Positions 22,097-30,366 of a DNA stretch of 32,826 nucleotides are shown in pieces. Origin of the DNA: an uncultured Clostridia bacterium. Its GTDB lineage: Bacteria; Bacillota; Clostridia; Oscillospirales; CAG-272. The translations under genes were made by a program, and so were the position numbers. Below the pieces are notes generated by a model, which did no database searches, was not told where the DNA came from, and saw nothing but the letters and a program-made list of their open reading frames with translations. Each line of letters opens with the position of its first letter. The stretch's first letter is position 1. The stretch covers positions 1-32,826 of the forward strand of contig CAMEON010000022.1 in the NCBI GenBank assembly GCA_945929845.1. The letters are read 5' to 3'.

Positions 22097-23065
22097 ATGG
22101 ACAAGGATCAGGACTTGACAAAAGAGGGCACCGCCGGCTTCTCTCATGTGCCGGCGATGCTGCATGAATGTATAGAGGGACTGGCTATCCGCCCGGAGGG
22201 CGTGTATGTAGACGGCACTGCCGGCGGAGGCGGCCATTCCTTTGAGATCGCCCGCCGGTTGGACACTGGCCTGCTGATCGCCATAGACCAGGACGAGGCC
22301 GCTGTCAGAGCCGCCTCTGCCCGACTGGCTCCCCTGGGGTCAAGAGCCGTGGTGGTCAGGAACAATTTCTGCCGCCTGGACGAGGTGTGCCGGGATTTGC
22401 ATATAGACCGCATAGACGGGATCCTGCTGGATCTGGGGGTCTCCTCCTACCAGTTGGACACGCCGGAGCGGGGATTCTCCTACATGGCGGATGCCCCGTT
22501 GGATATGCGGATGGATAACAGACAGACAAAGAGCGCATACGATATAGTCAATACCTACTCCGAGGCCGAGCTTCGCCGCATCCTCTATGCGTACGGCGAG
22601 GAAAAGTTCGCCGGGCGCATCGCCGGGCGGATCGTCCGGGTCAGGGAGCAGGAACCGATCAGGACCACGGGTCAGTTGGCTGAGCTGATCAAGGAGGCCA
22701 TTCCGGCGGCGGCCCGGGAGGGGGGACATCACCCCGCCAAGCGGTGCTTCCAGGCCATCCGCATTGAGGTCAACCGGGAACTGGATGTGATCCGACCCGC
22801 CCTGGAGGCGGCGCTGGAGCGGCTCAACCCGGGGGGACGCATGGCGGTGATCACCTTTCACTCCCTGGAGGATCGCATCGTCAAGCAGACCTTTGCGGAT
22901 ATGGCCACCGGGTGCACCTGCCCCAAGAGCCTGCCGGTGTGCGTCTGCGGACGGAAGCCCAGAGTCCGGATGGTGACAAGGAAGCCGGTCACACCCAGCG
23001 AGGCGGAGCTGACCGCCAATCCCCGCGCCCGCAGTGCCAAGCTGCGTGTGGCGGAGAAGATCTAA
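22097..23065 (+). CDS. rsmH: 16S rRNA (cytosine(1402)-N4)-methyltransferase
   Basis: 322 residues, typical. Motifs: HVPAMLHECIEGL at the start, DGTAGGGGHSFEIA (SAM-binding loop), LDLGVSSYQLD, CFQAIRIEVNREL, FHSLEDRIVK, and the C-terminal NPRARSAKLRVAEKI. It methylates C1402 in the decoding centre of 16S rRNA. It follows mraZ by 27 nt. No good Shine-Dalgarno precedes the ATG at 22097, so translation may depend on coupling with mraZ, or the true start may be a nearby alternative codon. The TAA stop (23063-23065) is part of the 4-bp target duplication of an inserted palindromic repeat, so the gene remained intact after the insertion. Confidence 0.95.
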   Translation: MDKDQDLTKEGTAGFSHVPAMLHECIEGLAIRPEGVYVDGTAGGGGHSFEIARRLDTGLLIAIDQDEAAVRAASARLAPLGSRAVVVRNNFCRLDEVCRDLHIDRIDGILLDLGVSSYQLDTPERGFSYMADAPLDMRMDNRQTKSAYDIVNTYSEAELRRILYAYGEEKFAGRIAGRIVRVREQEPIRTTGQLAELIKEAIPAAAREGGHHPAKRCFQAIRIEVNRELDVIRPALEAALERLNPGGRMAVITFHSLEDRIVKQTFADMATGCTCPKSLPVCVCGRKPRVRMVTRKPVTPSEAELTANPRARSAKLRVAEKI

Positions 23066-23225
23066 GGAAACGCTGATTGAATGAGGTGGTACAGATTCGG
23101 TACAGATTTTTTCGTCTGCGATTGCGAAAAACTCAAGATGTACTGGATGTACATCGAGTTTTTCGGCAAGAAGCAGGCGGGAAAAGATGTGCCGAAGATG
23201 TGTCGCCGAATCAATCAGCGGTTCC
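23066..23225 (+). repeat. Palindromic MITE-like element, copy 4, inside the dcw operon
   Basis: 160 bp, almost identical to copy 1, with the same ends and an exact CTAA duplication (23062-23065 and 23226-23229). The apex hairpin and the GAAAAACTC/GAGTTTTTC stem are intact. It lies between the rsmH stop codon and the FtsL-like gene, so it must be transcribed as part of the operon mRNA. Confidence 0.92.
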
Positions 23226-23310
23226 CTAAATATCATAGATCATTTCCCATCGTTGATAGACTCCCCCACCGGGGACAAGCCCCGGAATCTGACGAAAGGA
23301 GCCATCGGTT

Positions 23311-24327
23311 ATGAATCAGGAGTATACCCGGCAGACGCCCCTGACCCTGTCCGGCGGCGGCAGCAGTGCCCGCCTCCTTAAGGACAGTGAGCTGTCAGCC
23401 ACAGAGCGGCGGCGCAAGGATGCGGAATCCGAGGCCACCGACAGCCGCTACATAGATATGCTCTGCCAGAGGTACCGTGACCGGGGCATTGCCAGTAAGG
23501 TTCACGCCGATGCCGCCAGGCAGAAGAAGAAGGAGGCACTGGACAGGGCCATCGCTCCCGGTGCCTATGTCATGACAGAAAAGCTGTCGGGGAAGGAAAA
23601 GCCGAACCGGTACCGGAGCGGCGTGGCCGACGGGAAGCGGTTCATGACCGTGGATGACTTCGACCGGTATTACCACGACCAGCGGGGCTACAGGTTTCCC
23701 CAGTACCGGGCCAGCACCGTGACATCCACCCGGAGGAATCCGGCGGAGCTGTCAGCGGAACAGATGGCCGAGGCCGTGGACGCAGGGGAGGTACTCCTGC
23801 CAAAAAAAGCCGGTTGGCTTACTGATACGGACAAGTGCCCTGCCCTGGTTCGGAAGCTGTTGAAGTACCGTTTCTTCCAGCGGTTGAACCAATGGGCCGG
23901 CGAGACCTTTCCCCGGGAAACAGAGGTGGTTCGTGCCAAGCGTAAGGCACAGCCCTTCCCTGTCGGTATGACGGTTGCACTTGCCATCGTGGCTGTGTCC
24001 ATGTCCATGGTCATCAGCAGCACGGTATTGGTAAGCCAGTCCACAAGGGAAGTCAGCGAACTGAAGGACAAGTTGGCTGAGCGTCAGGAGATCCTGGGAG
24101 ATTTGTCTGATGAACTGGATCTGAAGAATGACCTGCTTGGCATTGAGGACAAGGCCGTCAATGAGCTGGGCATGGTCGGGGAGAAGTATGTGAGCGGGGC
24201 TTACCTGGAAGGGGATGCCCAGGACTACCTGGAGGTATACGGCAACGGCAGTCAGGCAGACCGGGAGGACGAGGAGAAGTCCGGCTGGGCGGCTATCCTG
24301 AGTGCTTTTGGCATCGGGCGGGATTGA
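23311..24327 (+). CDS. FtsL-like cell division protein with long cytoplasmic N terminus
   Basis: 338 residues. A hydrophilic, basic N-terminal region (about 1-216, with many Arg, Lys and Tyr) precedes one membrane segment (about 218-240, VGMTVALAIVAVSMSMVISS). A short heptad-like coiled coil follows (about 245-290, REVSELKDKLAERQEILGDL), then an acidic tail. This topology, and the position between rsmH and the class B PBP, fit FtsL, a bitopic scaffold that pairs with DivIC and activates septal synthesis. Ordinary FtsL is ~100-130 residues, so the N-terminal ~200 residues are an extension of unknown role. AAAGGAG lies 10 nt before the ATG. The call rests on topology and context, since FtsL is poorly conserved in sequence. 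Confidence 0.7.
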   Translation: MNQEYTRQTPLTLSGGGSSARLLKDSELSATERRRKDAESEATDSRYIDMLCQRYRDRGIASKVHADAARQKKKEALDRAIAPGAYVMTEKLSGKEKPNRYRSGVADGKRFMTVDDFDRYYHDQRGYRFPQYRASTVTSTRRNPAELSAEQMAEAVDAGEVLLPKKAGWLTDTDKCPALVRKLLKYRFFQRLNQWAGETFPRETEVVRAKRKAQPFPVGMTVALAIVAVSMSMVISSTVLVSQSTREVSELKDKLAERQEILGDLSDELDLKNDLLGIEDKAVNELGMVGEKYVSGAYLEGDAQDYLEVYGNGSQADREDEEKSGWAAILSAFGIGRD

Positions 24328-24436
24328 GCCGCATGCCGGAAGGCCTTTTGCCGGAGACAGGCATATCGGAGGGGTGAGCGTCATACCCTATGGATGGGCG
24401 CACCCGGGCCGGCCGTGACCGGTGTATGATAGGAAT

Positions 24437-24513
24437 GGGCGGCGTGTGTATCACACCGTCGGGGGGCGTGACCACTTCGCCGCCGGCGTGTGAACAGGAC
24501 GCCGCCCGTTTTT
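24437..24513 (+). terminator. Large terminator-like or attenuator hairpin inside the dcw operon
   Basis: GGGCGGCGT (24437-24445) pairs exactly with ACGCCGCCC (24499-24507), followed by GTTTTT (24508-24513). Inside, CACACCG can pair with CGGCGTGTG with a 2-nt bulge, and GGCG with CGCC at the tip. It lies in the 246-nt gap between the FtsL-like gene and the PBP gene, about 110 nt after the first stop. The structure has the form of an intrinsic terminator, so it may reduce read-through to the wall genes. Confidence 0.55.
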
Positions 24514-24573
24514 CCGCCCGGCCTATCCCACCGGATGGCCGTGAAAAGCATGGAAGTGAAAGGAGGCAACCAC

Positions 24574-26871
24574 ATGAGACATACAGGGGGGGAGAGAGCG
24601 GAGAATACCAGCCCGATCCTGCATCCTACCGACACCGGCACCCTGCGGCGAGCCGCCATCATCGGGGTCGTGATCCTTGTGGCCTTCGTGTACCTGCTGA
24701 TCCGCATCCTGTTGCTCCAGACGGTGGGGTATGAGAAATACCAGAACAAGGTGCTGAACCAGTTGACCACCGAGTCCTCCACACTGGCGGAGCGGGGCAA
24801 GATATACGACGCCAACGGGGTACTGCTGGCTACCAATGTGACCACCTACCGGATCTTCATTTCCCCCCGCTCCATTGCGGCCTACTCCGAGGAGTCCGGC
24901 GTGCAGTACGATGAGCTGATCGCCCGGGGGCTGTCGGAGATCCTGGACACCACCTATGAGAATGTCATGAAGCAGACCACCTACACCCGCTACCTGGACA
25001 GGACCATCGCCCGCCAGGTGGATCAGGACACGGCGGGCCAGGTGGAGGCCTTCATCGACGAGAACGCCTTGCAGAATATGATCTTCCTCCAGGCGGGCAG
25101 TACCCGGTACTACCCCTACAATACCATGGCCTGCCATGTACTGGGCTTCACCACCAGCGACGGGGCCGGTGCCTACGGCCTGGAATTGCAGTATAATCAG
25201 CTGCTGGCAGGGACCAACGGCAAGTACATCACCGCCAGAGACTCCCATGGGAATGAAATGCCCTACGAGTACCAGAGCTACATTGAGGCGCGGGACGGCT
25301 ATTCCATAGTCACCACGCTGGATGTGTATGTGCAGTCGGTGCTGGAGGAGCAGTTGGCTACCGCCTACATCGAGTCCCAGGGGCAGGCACGGGCCTGCGG
25401 CATCGTGGTGGATGTGAAGACCGGGGGCATTCTGGGCATGGCGACCTACCCGGATTTTGATCTGAACCAACCCCAGGCTCTCAACGCTGACAGCCTGGCT
25501 GCCCTGCGCTCCAGTGGGTTCGCCGCCGACAGTGAGGAGTACCTGGCACTCAAGCAGGAGCTACAACTGACCACATGGGCCAACAAGGCCATCACCGAGG
25601 CCTACATGCCCGGCTCGACTTTCAAGATCGTCACCGCTTCCATGGCCTACGAGGAGAACCTGGTCAACCCCACTGAGACCTTCTACTGCCCCGGATACTA
25701 CAAGGTCAATGGCATCACCATCCACTGCCACAAGACCACTGGGCACGGTTCTTTGACCTTTGCCCAGGGCATCCAGCAATCCTGCAACCCGGTGCTGATG
25801 ATGATGGGCCTGCGGATCGGCCTTGACCGGTTCTACAATTACTTCCGCTCCTTCGGCTACATGGAAAAGACCGGCATAGACCTGCCGGGGGAGGGGGTCA
25901 GCATATTCTACACCAGGGACAACTTCAAGGAACTGGATCTGGCCACCGCCTCCTTCGGACAGAACTTCAAGATCACCCCCATCCAGCAGATCATGGCTGT
26001 GGCCACGGTGGCCAACGGCGGGTACCTGGTGACGCCGCACCTGCTCAAGGAGGTGCTGGACAGCGAGGGGAATGTGGTCAAGACCTACGAGACAGCGGTG
26101 CACCGACAGGTCATCTCCACCGCCACCGCCCGCACCCTGGCCACCATCCTGGAGGAAGGCGTGTCAGGCAACGGCGGTGCCAAGAACGCCTATGTGGCGG
26201 GCTACCGGGTGGCCGCCAAGACCGGTACCTCCGAAAAGGTGGATAAGAAGGATGAGAGCGGGCGAGAATACTATGTCTGCTCCTGCGTGGGCTTTGCGCC
26301 TGCCGATGACCCCCAGGTGGCGGTACTGATCCTGGTGGATGAGCCAACCGCCGGTATCATATACGGTAGCTATGTGGCCGCCCCCTACCTGGCCAATGTG
26401 ATGGAGGCCATTCTGCCGTACCTGGGCGTGGAGGCGGTGTATACCGACAAGGAGCTGGCCAACATGGCACTGACTGTGCCGACCTACATCGGATGGAGTG
26501 CCAGCCTGGCCCGGTCGTACGCCCAGGAGCTGGGCTTCGAGGTGGAGATCGTGGGGGAGGGCACCTATGTGCGTGCCCAGTCTCCGGCGGCAGGGGTCAA
26601 GGTGGAATCCGCCCGAGCCAGGATCATCCTGTACACGGACAGCAAGACGGAGCATACCATGGTGACAGTTCCTGACCTGTCCGGCAAGACAGCCGTGGCG
26701 GCCAATGAGACGCTGGCCAACCGGGGACTGAACATCCGCATCCAGGGTACCAACAACTACCTGTCCGGCACCGGGGCCGTGGCCATCGCCCAGGATCCCG
26801 CTCCGGGCACCCAGGTGGAGGCGGGCACGGTCATCACCGTGACCTTCCGTAACAAGGACGAGACGGAGTAG
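24574..26871 (+). CDS. Class B penicillin-binding protein with two PASTA domains (FtsI/SpoVD type)
   Basis: 765 residues. A short cytoplasmic tail is followed by one membrane segment (about 27-49, AAIIGVVILVAFVYLLIRIL), a PBP dimerisation domain, then the transpeptidase domain with the three active-site motifs: STFK with Ser348, SCN with Ser403, and KTGT with Lys549. Two PASTA domains end the protein (about 625-765; VPTYIGWSASLARSYAQELG and VPDLSGKTAVAANETLANRG). AAAGGAGG 7 nt before the ATG at 24574 selects this start over an in-frame ATG 28 codons upstream. It cross-links septal peptidoglycan outside the membrane, probably with the FtsW encoded downstream. PASTA tails are seen in SpoVD of spore formers and in vegetative FtsI, so a sporulation-specific role cannot be separated here. 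Confidence 0.94.
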   Translation: MRHTGGERAENTSPILHPTDTGTLRRAAIIGVVILVAFVYLLIRILLLQTVGYEKYQNKVLNQLTTESSTLAERGKIYDANGVLLATNVTTYRIFISPRSIAAYSEESGVQYDELIARGLSEILDTTYENVMKQTTYTRYLDRTIARQVDQDTAGQVEAFIDENALQNMIFLQAGSTRYYPYNTMACHVLGFTTSDGAGAYGLELQYNQLLAGTNGKYITARDSHGNEMPYEYQSYIEARDGYSIVTTLDVYVQSVLEEQLATAYIESQGQARACGIVVDVKTGGILGMATYPDFDLNQPQALNADSLAALRSSGFAADSEEYLALKQELQLTTWANKAITEAYMPGSTFKIVTASMAYEENLVNPTETFYCPGYYKVNGITIHCHKTTGHGSLTFAQGIQQSCNPVLMMMGLRIGLDRFYNYFRSFGYMEKTGIDLPGEGVSIFYTRDNFKELDLATASFGQNFKITPIQQIMAVATVANGGYLVTPHLLKEVLDSEGNVVKTYETAVHRQVISTATARTLATILEEGVSGNGGAKNAYVAGYRVAAKTGTSEKVDKKDESGREYYVCSCVGFAPADDPQVAVLILVDEPTAGIIYGSYVAAPYLANVMEAILPYLGVEAVYTDKELANMALTVPTYIGWSASLARSYAQELGFEVEIVGEGTYVRAQSPAAGVKVESARARIILYTDSKTEHTMVTVPDLSGKTAVAANETLANRGLNIRIQGTNNYLSGTGAVAIAQDPAPGTQVEAGTVITVTFRNKDETE

Positions 26872-26949
26872 AAGACAGCGTAGCGCAACGCAATCAAAAC
26901 AGTCCTGCCGAAAGTCGGCAAAAATATGACAAAAGAACAGATGTCCAAA

Positions 26950-26975
26950 GCGGCGGCTGACAAGCCTGCCGCCGC
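26950..26975 (+). promoter_or_regulatory. GC hairpin in the PBP-murE gap
   Basis: GCGGCGGC pairs with GCCGCCGC around a 10-nt loop in the 143-nt gap before murE. No T-run follows. It may stabilise or process the operon mRNA; a specific function is not shown. Confidence 0.35.
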
Positions 26976-27014
26976 ACCATGCCACACCATCACAGCGACA
27001 CAGCAGGAGGCTAT

Positions 27015-28709
27015 ATGGAGACATCTGAAGATCAGAGAGGGAAGACCCTTGGCGGCCAAAGAGAGATGACCCTGTCCCGCCTGTGCGGCGAGGCCGGGCT
27101 GGACTATCCGGCGGAGGCCGGGGGGATGATGATCCGGGGGGTGACGGCTCACTCCCGCCGGGTCAGGCCGGGGTGGCTGTTCGTGGCTGTCCCCGGAATG
27201 CACACCGATGGGCGGGTCTACATTCGCGAGGCTTTTGCGGCGGGGGCGGTGGCGGCGGTGTATCAGCCGGACACCGACGGGCAGGGAACCGTCCAGGGGG
27301 CTGGACATACAGACCAGCCCGCAGTTTCCGGTCAGGGTCTGCTCCTCCCGGCGGACAATGTCCGGGTGACTATGGCTCGGCTGTTCGACACCTGGTACGG
27401 GCACCCGGGGCGGCGGCTCCGGCTGGTGGGTGTCACCGGTACCAACGGAAAGACCACCGTGTCCTTCATGCTGTACCATATGCTCAAGGCGGCAGGCTGT
27501 CCCGTGGGGATCATCGGTACGCTGGGCGCAGTGTCCCCGGCTGGGCCGGTGGAGATCCGCCCGGCGGATGAGCGGGCGGCCATGACCACTCCCGACCCGG
27601 AGGAGCTGTACGCCATTCTGGAGCGCATGGCGGACGCAACACCGCCTGGCGAGATGGGAAGTGTGGTCATGGAGGTCTCCTCCCATGCCCTGGCACTGGG
27701 CAAGGTGGAGCCGCTGTCCTTTGAACTTTCGGTCTTCACCAACCTGTCTCCGGAGCATCTGGATTTCCACGGCACGGCGGAGGCATACTTTGAGGCCAAA
27801 CAGCGGCTGTTCGCCCGCTCCCGCCTGGGGGTCATCAACGGGGACGACCGGTGGGCACGGAGCCTGCCCTCCCTGGGTCTTTCGGTGGAGCGGTGGATGA
27901 TATGCCGCAGTGCCCCCGCCACCTCCCCGGCGGCGGTAGCCTGTCCGGACGGGAATTGCGACCGTTGCCTGGCCGAACAGATCCGCTCCCTGGGCCTGTT
28001 CGGTATGGAGTACCGGCTGACCACACCGGATGCCCGCCTGCGCCTGGTCTGCCCGGTGCCGGGACAGTTCTCGGTGATGAACTCCATGGAGGCCGCCGTG
28101 GCGGCTCTGTCCCTGGGGGTGTCGCCGGGGGTGGTCAAGGACAGCCTGGCTTCCTTCCCCGGGGTGCCGGGGCGGCTGGAGCGGATCCTGCCGGGGGCGG
28201 GGTATGAGACGGACTTCTCGGTGTTCATTGACTTTGCCCACACGCCCATGGCTCTTGAGAACCTGCTCCTGACCTTCCAGCGTCTGCGGCAGGGGGCCGG
28301 AGCGGCGGGGGATGGTGCCGGGCGGCCGGGAAACGGTCAGTCGGTGCGGCGGATCGTGGTGCTGTTCGGATGCGGCGGAGACCGGGATCGCTCCAAGCGG
28401 CGAGCCATGGCCCGGATCGCCTCCCGGATGGCGGATGTGGTGGTGGTCACCTCGGACAACAGCCGGAGCGAGGATCCCCAGGCCATCATTCGGGACATTC
28501 TGACCGGCATCGACCGGGAGAGCGAGTATGCTGTCATCCCTGACCGGGCCGAGGCCATCCGGCACACCATCCGGTACGCCCGCCCGGGGGACATCATCCT
28601 GCTCTGCGGCAAGGGGCATGAGACCTATGAGATAGACCGCACCGGGCGGCATCCCTTCAGCGAGCGGGACATCGCCCTGGCCGCCTGGCGGGAGCGGAGC
28701 GGTGGCTGA
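27015..28709 (+). CDS. murE: UDP-MurNAc-tripeptide synthetase MurE
   Basis: 564 residues, longer than usual (~490). It adds the third peptide residue to UDP-MurNAc-L-Ala-D-Glu in the cytoplasm with ATP. The P-loop GVTGTNGKTTVS has Lys146; further motifs are TTPDPEEL, EVSSHAL, NLSPEHLDFHG and DFAHTP. The diamino acid motif reads DNSRSEDP (Asn482, Arg484), close to the DNPR of meso-diaminopimelate-adding enzymes, so mDAP is predicted. Extra length comes from a Gly-rich loop before the ATPase domain (about 85-115), a Cys-containing stretch with CPDGNCDRC, and a Gly/Ala linker before the C-terminal domain. AGGAGG lies only 4 nt from the ATG at 27015; an ATG 17 codons later is an alternative start. 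Confidence 0.95.
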   Translation: METSEDQRGKTLGGQREMTLSRLCGEAGLDYPAEAGGMMIRGVTAHSRRVRPGWLFVAVPGMHTDGRVYIREAFAAGAVAAVYQPDTDGQGTVQGAGHTDQPAVSGQGLLLPADNVRVTMARLFDTWYGHPGRRLRLVGVTGTNGKTTVSFMLYHMLKAAGCPVGIIGTLGAVSPAGPVEIRPADERAAMTTPDPEELYAILERMADATPPGEMGSVVMEVSSHALALGKVEPLSFELSVFTNLSPEHLDFHGTAEAYFEAKQRLFARSRLGVINGDDRWARSLPSLGLSVERWMICRSAPATSPAAVACPDGNCDRCLAEQIRSLGLFGMEYRLTTPDARLRLVCPVPGQFSVMNSMEAAVAALSLGVSPGVVKDSLASFPGVPGRLERILPGAGYETDFSVFIDFAHTPMALENLLLTFQRLRQGAGAAGDGAGRPGNGQSVRRIVVLFGCGGDRDRSKRRAMARIASRMADVVVVTSDNSRSEDPQAIIRDILTGIDRESEYAVIPDRAEAIRHTIRYARPGDIILLCGKGHETYEIDRTGRHPFSERDIALAAWRERSGG

Positions 28710-28758
28710 TACAGGACGGGGCACCCGCCTCGCATGAAAAGGAAAGGACGGCGCACAG

Positions 28759-30309
28759 ATGAAAGTGACATTTGCCAAGGGGTCGATCCCCATGGACACC
28801 CTGGCCCGGTGGGCCGGTGGGGAGCTGATCCTGCACCGCATCGGTACCGTGCCGGTGGCAAGCACGGCCTGTACGGATTCCCGGGAGGCGGATTCCGCCC
28901 CGGATGCCGGCACCCTGTTCTGCGCCATCCGGGGGGAGCGAGTGGACGGACACAGCTATATAGCCGCCGTGGCGGCTCACCCGGGGCTGTACGGGTGCGG
29001 GTGCTTTCTCTGTGAGCGGATACCGGATGCCCTGACCCGGGCGGACACGCCCTTTGCGGCCATCCGGGTGGAGGATACCGTAGCCGCCCTGTCCCGCATG
29101 GCCGCCGGATACCGGATGCAGGAGTTGCCCGTCCTGCGGGCGGTGGGCGTGACCGGGAGCGTGGGGAAGACCACGGTCAAGACCTGCTGCGCCGCCGTGC
29201 TGGAGGGTGGTTTCTCCACCTACCACCGGGATGGCAACTTCAACAGCGTCATCGGCCTGCCCCTGTCCGTTATGGAGATCAGCCCGACCCATGAGATGGC
29301 TGTGCTGGAGATGGGCATGAGTGCCCGGGGGGAGATACAGGCCATGTCCGGGGCGGTGCGCCCCCACATTGGCATCATCACCAATGTGGGCACCTCCCAC
29401 CTGGAGCATTTAGGCAGCCGGGAGAATATAGCCCGGGCCAAGCTGGAGATACTGACAGGCATACAGCCGGGGGGATACCTGCTGGTACAGGGGGACGAGC
29501 CACTGTTGCAGGATCCTGCCCTGCTGGTGGAGACCGGACGGTCGGATGTACACATCCTGCGGCTGTCCCTGACCGACCCCGCCGCCGATGTGTATGCCCG
29601 CCCGGCGGAGGCTCCGGAAAACGGCGGCATGGCCTTTGACCTGACCCTGCCCGGCGCACACTGGCCGGGGATGACCATCCCCGCCCCCGGCGCCCACATG
29701 GTGCAGGCGGCGGCCTTCGGGGCGGCGGTAGGGTACCTGTGCGGGCTGGATCAGGGGGCTGTGCAGGCCGGACTGACCCGCTACCGCCCGGCGGCTCTGC
29801 GGCAGACGGTGCGGCTGGCGGGGGGCGTGTACCTGTTGGAGGACTGCTACAACGCCGCCCCGGAGTCCATGGCGGCGGCTCTGGAGGTGCTGGACATGAC
29901 AGCCGGGGCAGGGAAGCCCGGCGAAACGGTGAAAAGTCCTGACGCACAGCCGGATGGCCCCGCCCCCACCGGGCGGCGTATCGCCGTGCTGGGGGACATG
30001 AAGGAGCTGGGTCGGGACACAGCCGCTCTCCACCGGGGGGTGGGACGGCTGTGCGCCGGACGGCGGCTGGACGGCCTTGTGACCGTGGGTGCGCTGGCCG
30101 CAGAGATCGCCCGGGGAGCCTGTCAGGGCGGCATGGAGCCTGCCCGTGTGCTGACTCTGGGAGCGGACGGTGAGCCGGTGGATCCGGCGGTGGCGGCGGC
30201 ATGGCTGGCCGACCTTGTCAGGCCGGGGGACACTGTCCTCTTCAAGGCCAGCCGGGCGATGGGACTGGAGCGCATCTCCCAGGCTCTGTCCCGCTTGCTG
30301 GACAGGTGA
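28759..30309 (+). CDS. murF: UDP-MurNAc-tripeptide-D-alanyl-D-alanine ligase MurF
   Basis: 516 residues, somewhat longer than usual (~450). It joins D-Ala-D-Ala to UDP-MurNAc-tripeptide, the last soluble step of precursor synthesis. Motifs: DSREADSAPDAGTLFCAIRGE (N-terminal substrate domain), GVTGSVGKTTVK with Lys137 (P-loop), RDGNFNSVIGLPL, LEMGMSARGEI, ITNVGTSHLEHLGSRENIARAK, and EDCYNAAPESM before the C-terminal domain. A Pro/Gly-rich insertion (about 386-410, GAGKPGETVKSPDAQPDGPA) comes directly before RRIAVLGDMKELG. AAAGGA lies about 10 nt before the ATG, 49 nt after the murE stop. Confidence 0.96.
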   Translation: MKVTFAKGSIPMDTLARWAGGELILHRIGTVPVASTACTDSREADSAPDAGTLFCAIRGERVDGHSYIAAVAAHPGLYGCGCFLCERIPDALTRADTPFAAIRVEDTVAALSRMAAGYRMQELPVLRAVGVTGSVGKTTVKTCCAAVLEGGFSTYHRDGNFNSVIGLPLSVMEISPTHEMAVLEMGMSARGEIQAMSGAVRPHIGIITNVGTSHLEHLGSRENIARAKLEILTGIQPGGYLLVQGDEPLLQDPALLVETGRSDVHILRLSLTDPAADVYARPAEAPENGGMAFDLTLPGAHWPGMTIPAPGAHMVQAAAFGAAVGYLCGLDQGAVQAGLTRYRPAALRQTVRLAGGVYLLEDCYNAAPESMAAALEVLDMTAGAGKPGETVKSPDAQPDGPAPTGRRIAVLGDMKELGRDTAALHRGVGRLCAGRRLDGLVTVGALAAEIARGACQGGMEPARVLTLGADGEPVDPAVAAAWLADLVRPGDTVLFKASRAMGLERISQALSRLLDR

Positions 30310-30366
30310 CGGACAGGCAGGCTGTACCGGGTACGGACAAAAGACACAGGAAAGGACATACATGAC

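Noticed and set aside
22114-22119. TTGACA inside the 5' part of rsmH as a second promoter
   Set aside because: No -10 hexamer lies at 16-18 nt downstream.
26757-28928. A 723-codon minus-strand open frame
   Set aside because: It is antisense to the PBP, murE and murF genes and has shadow composition without recognisable motifs.
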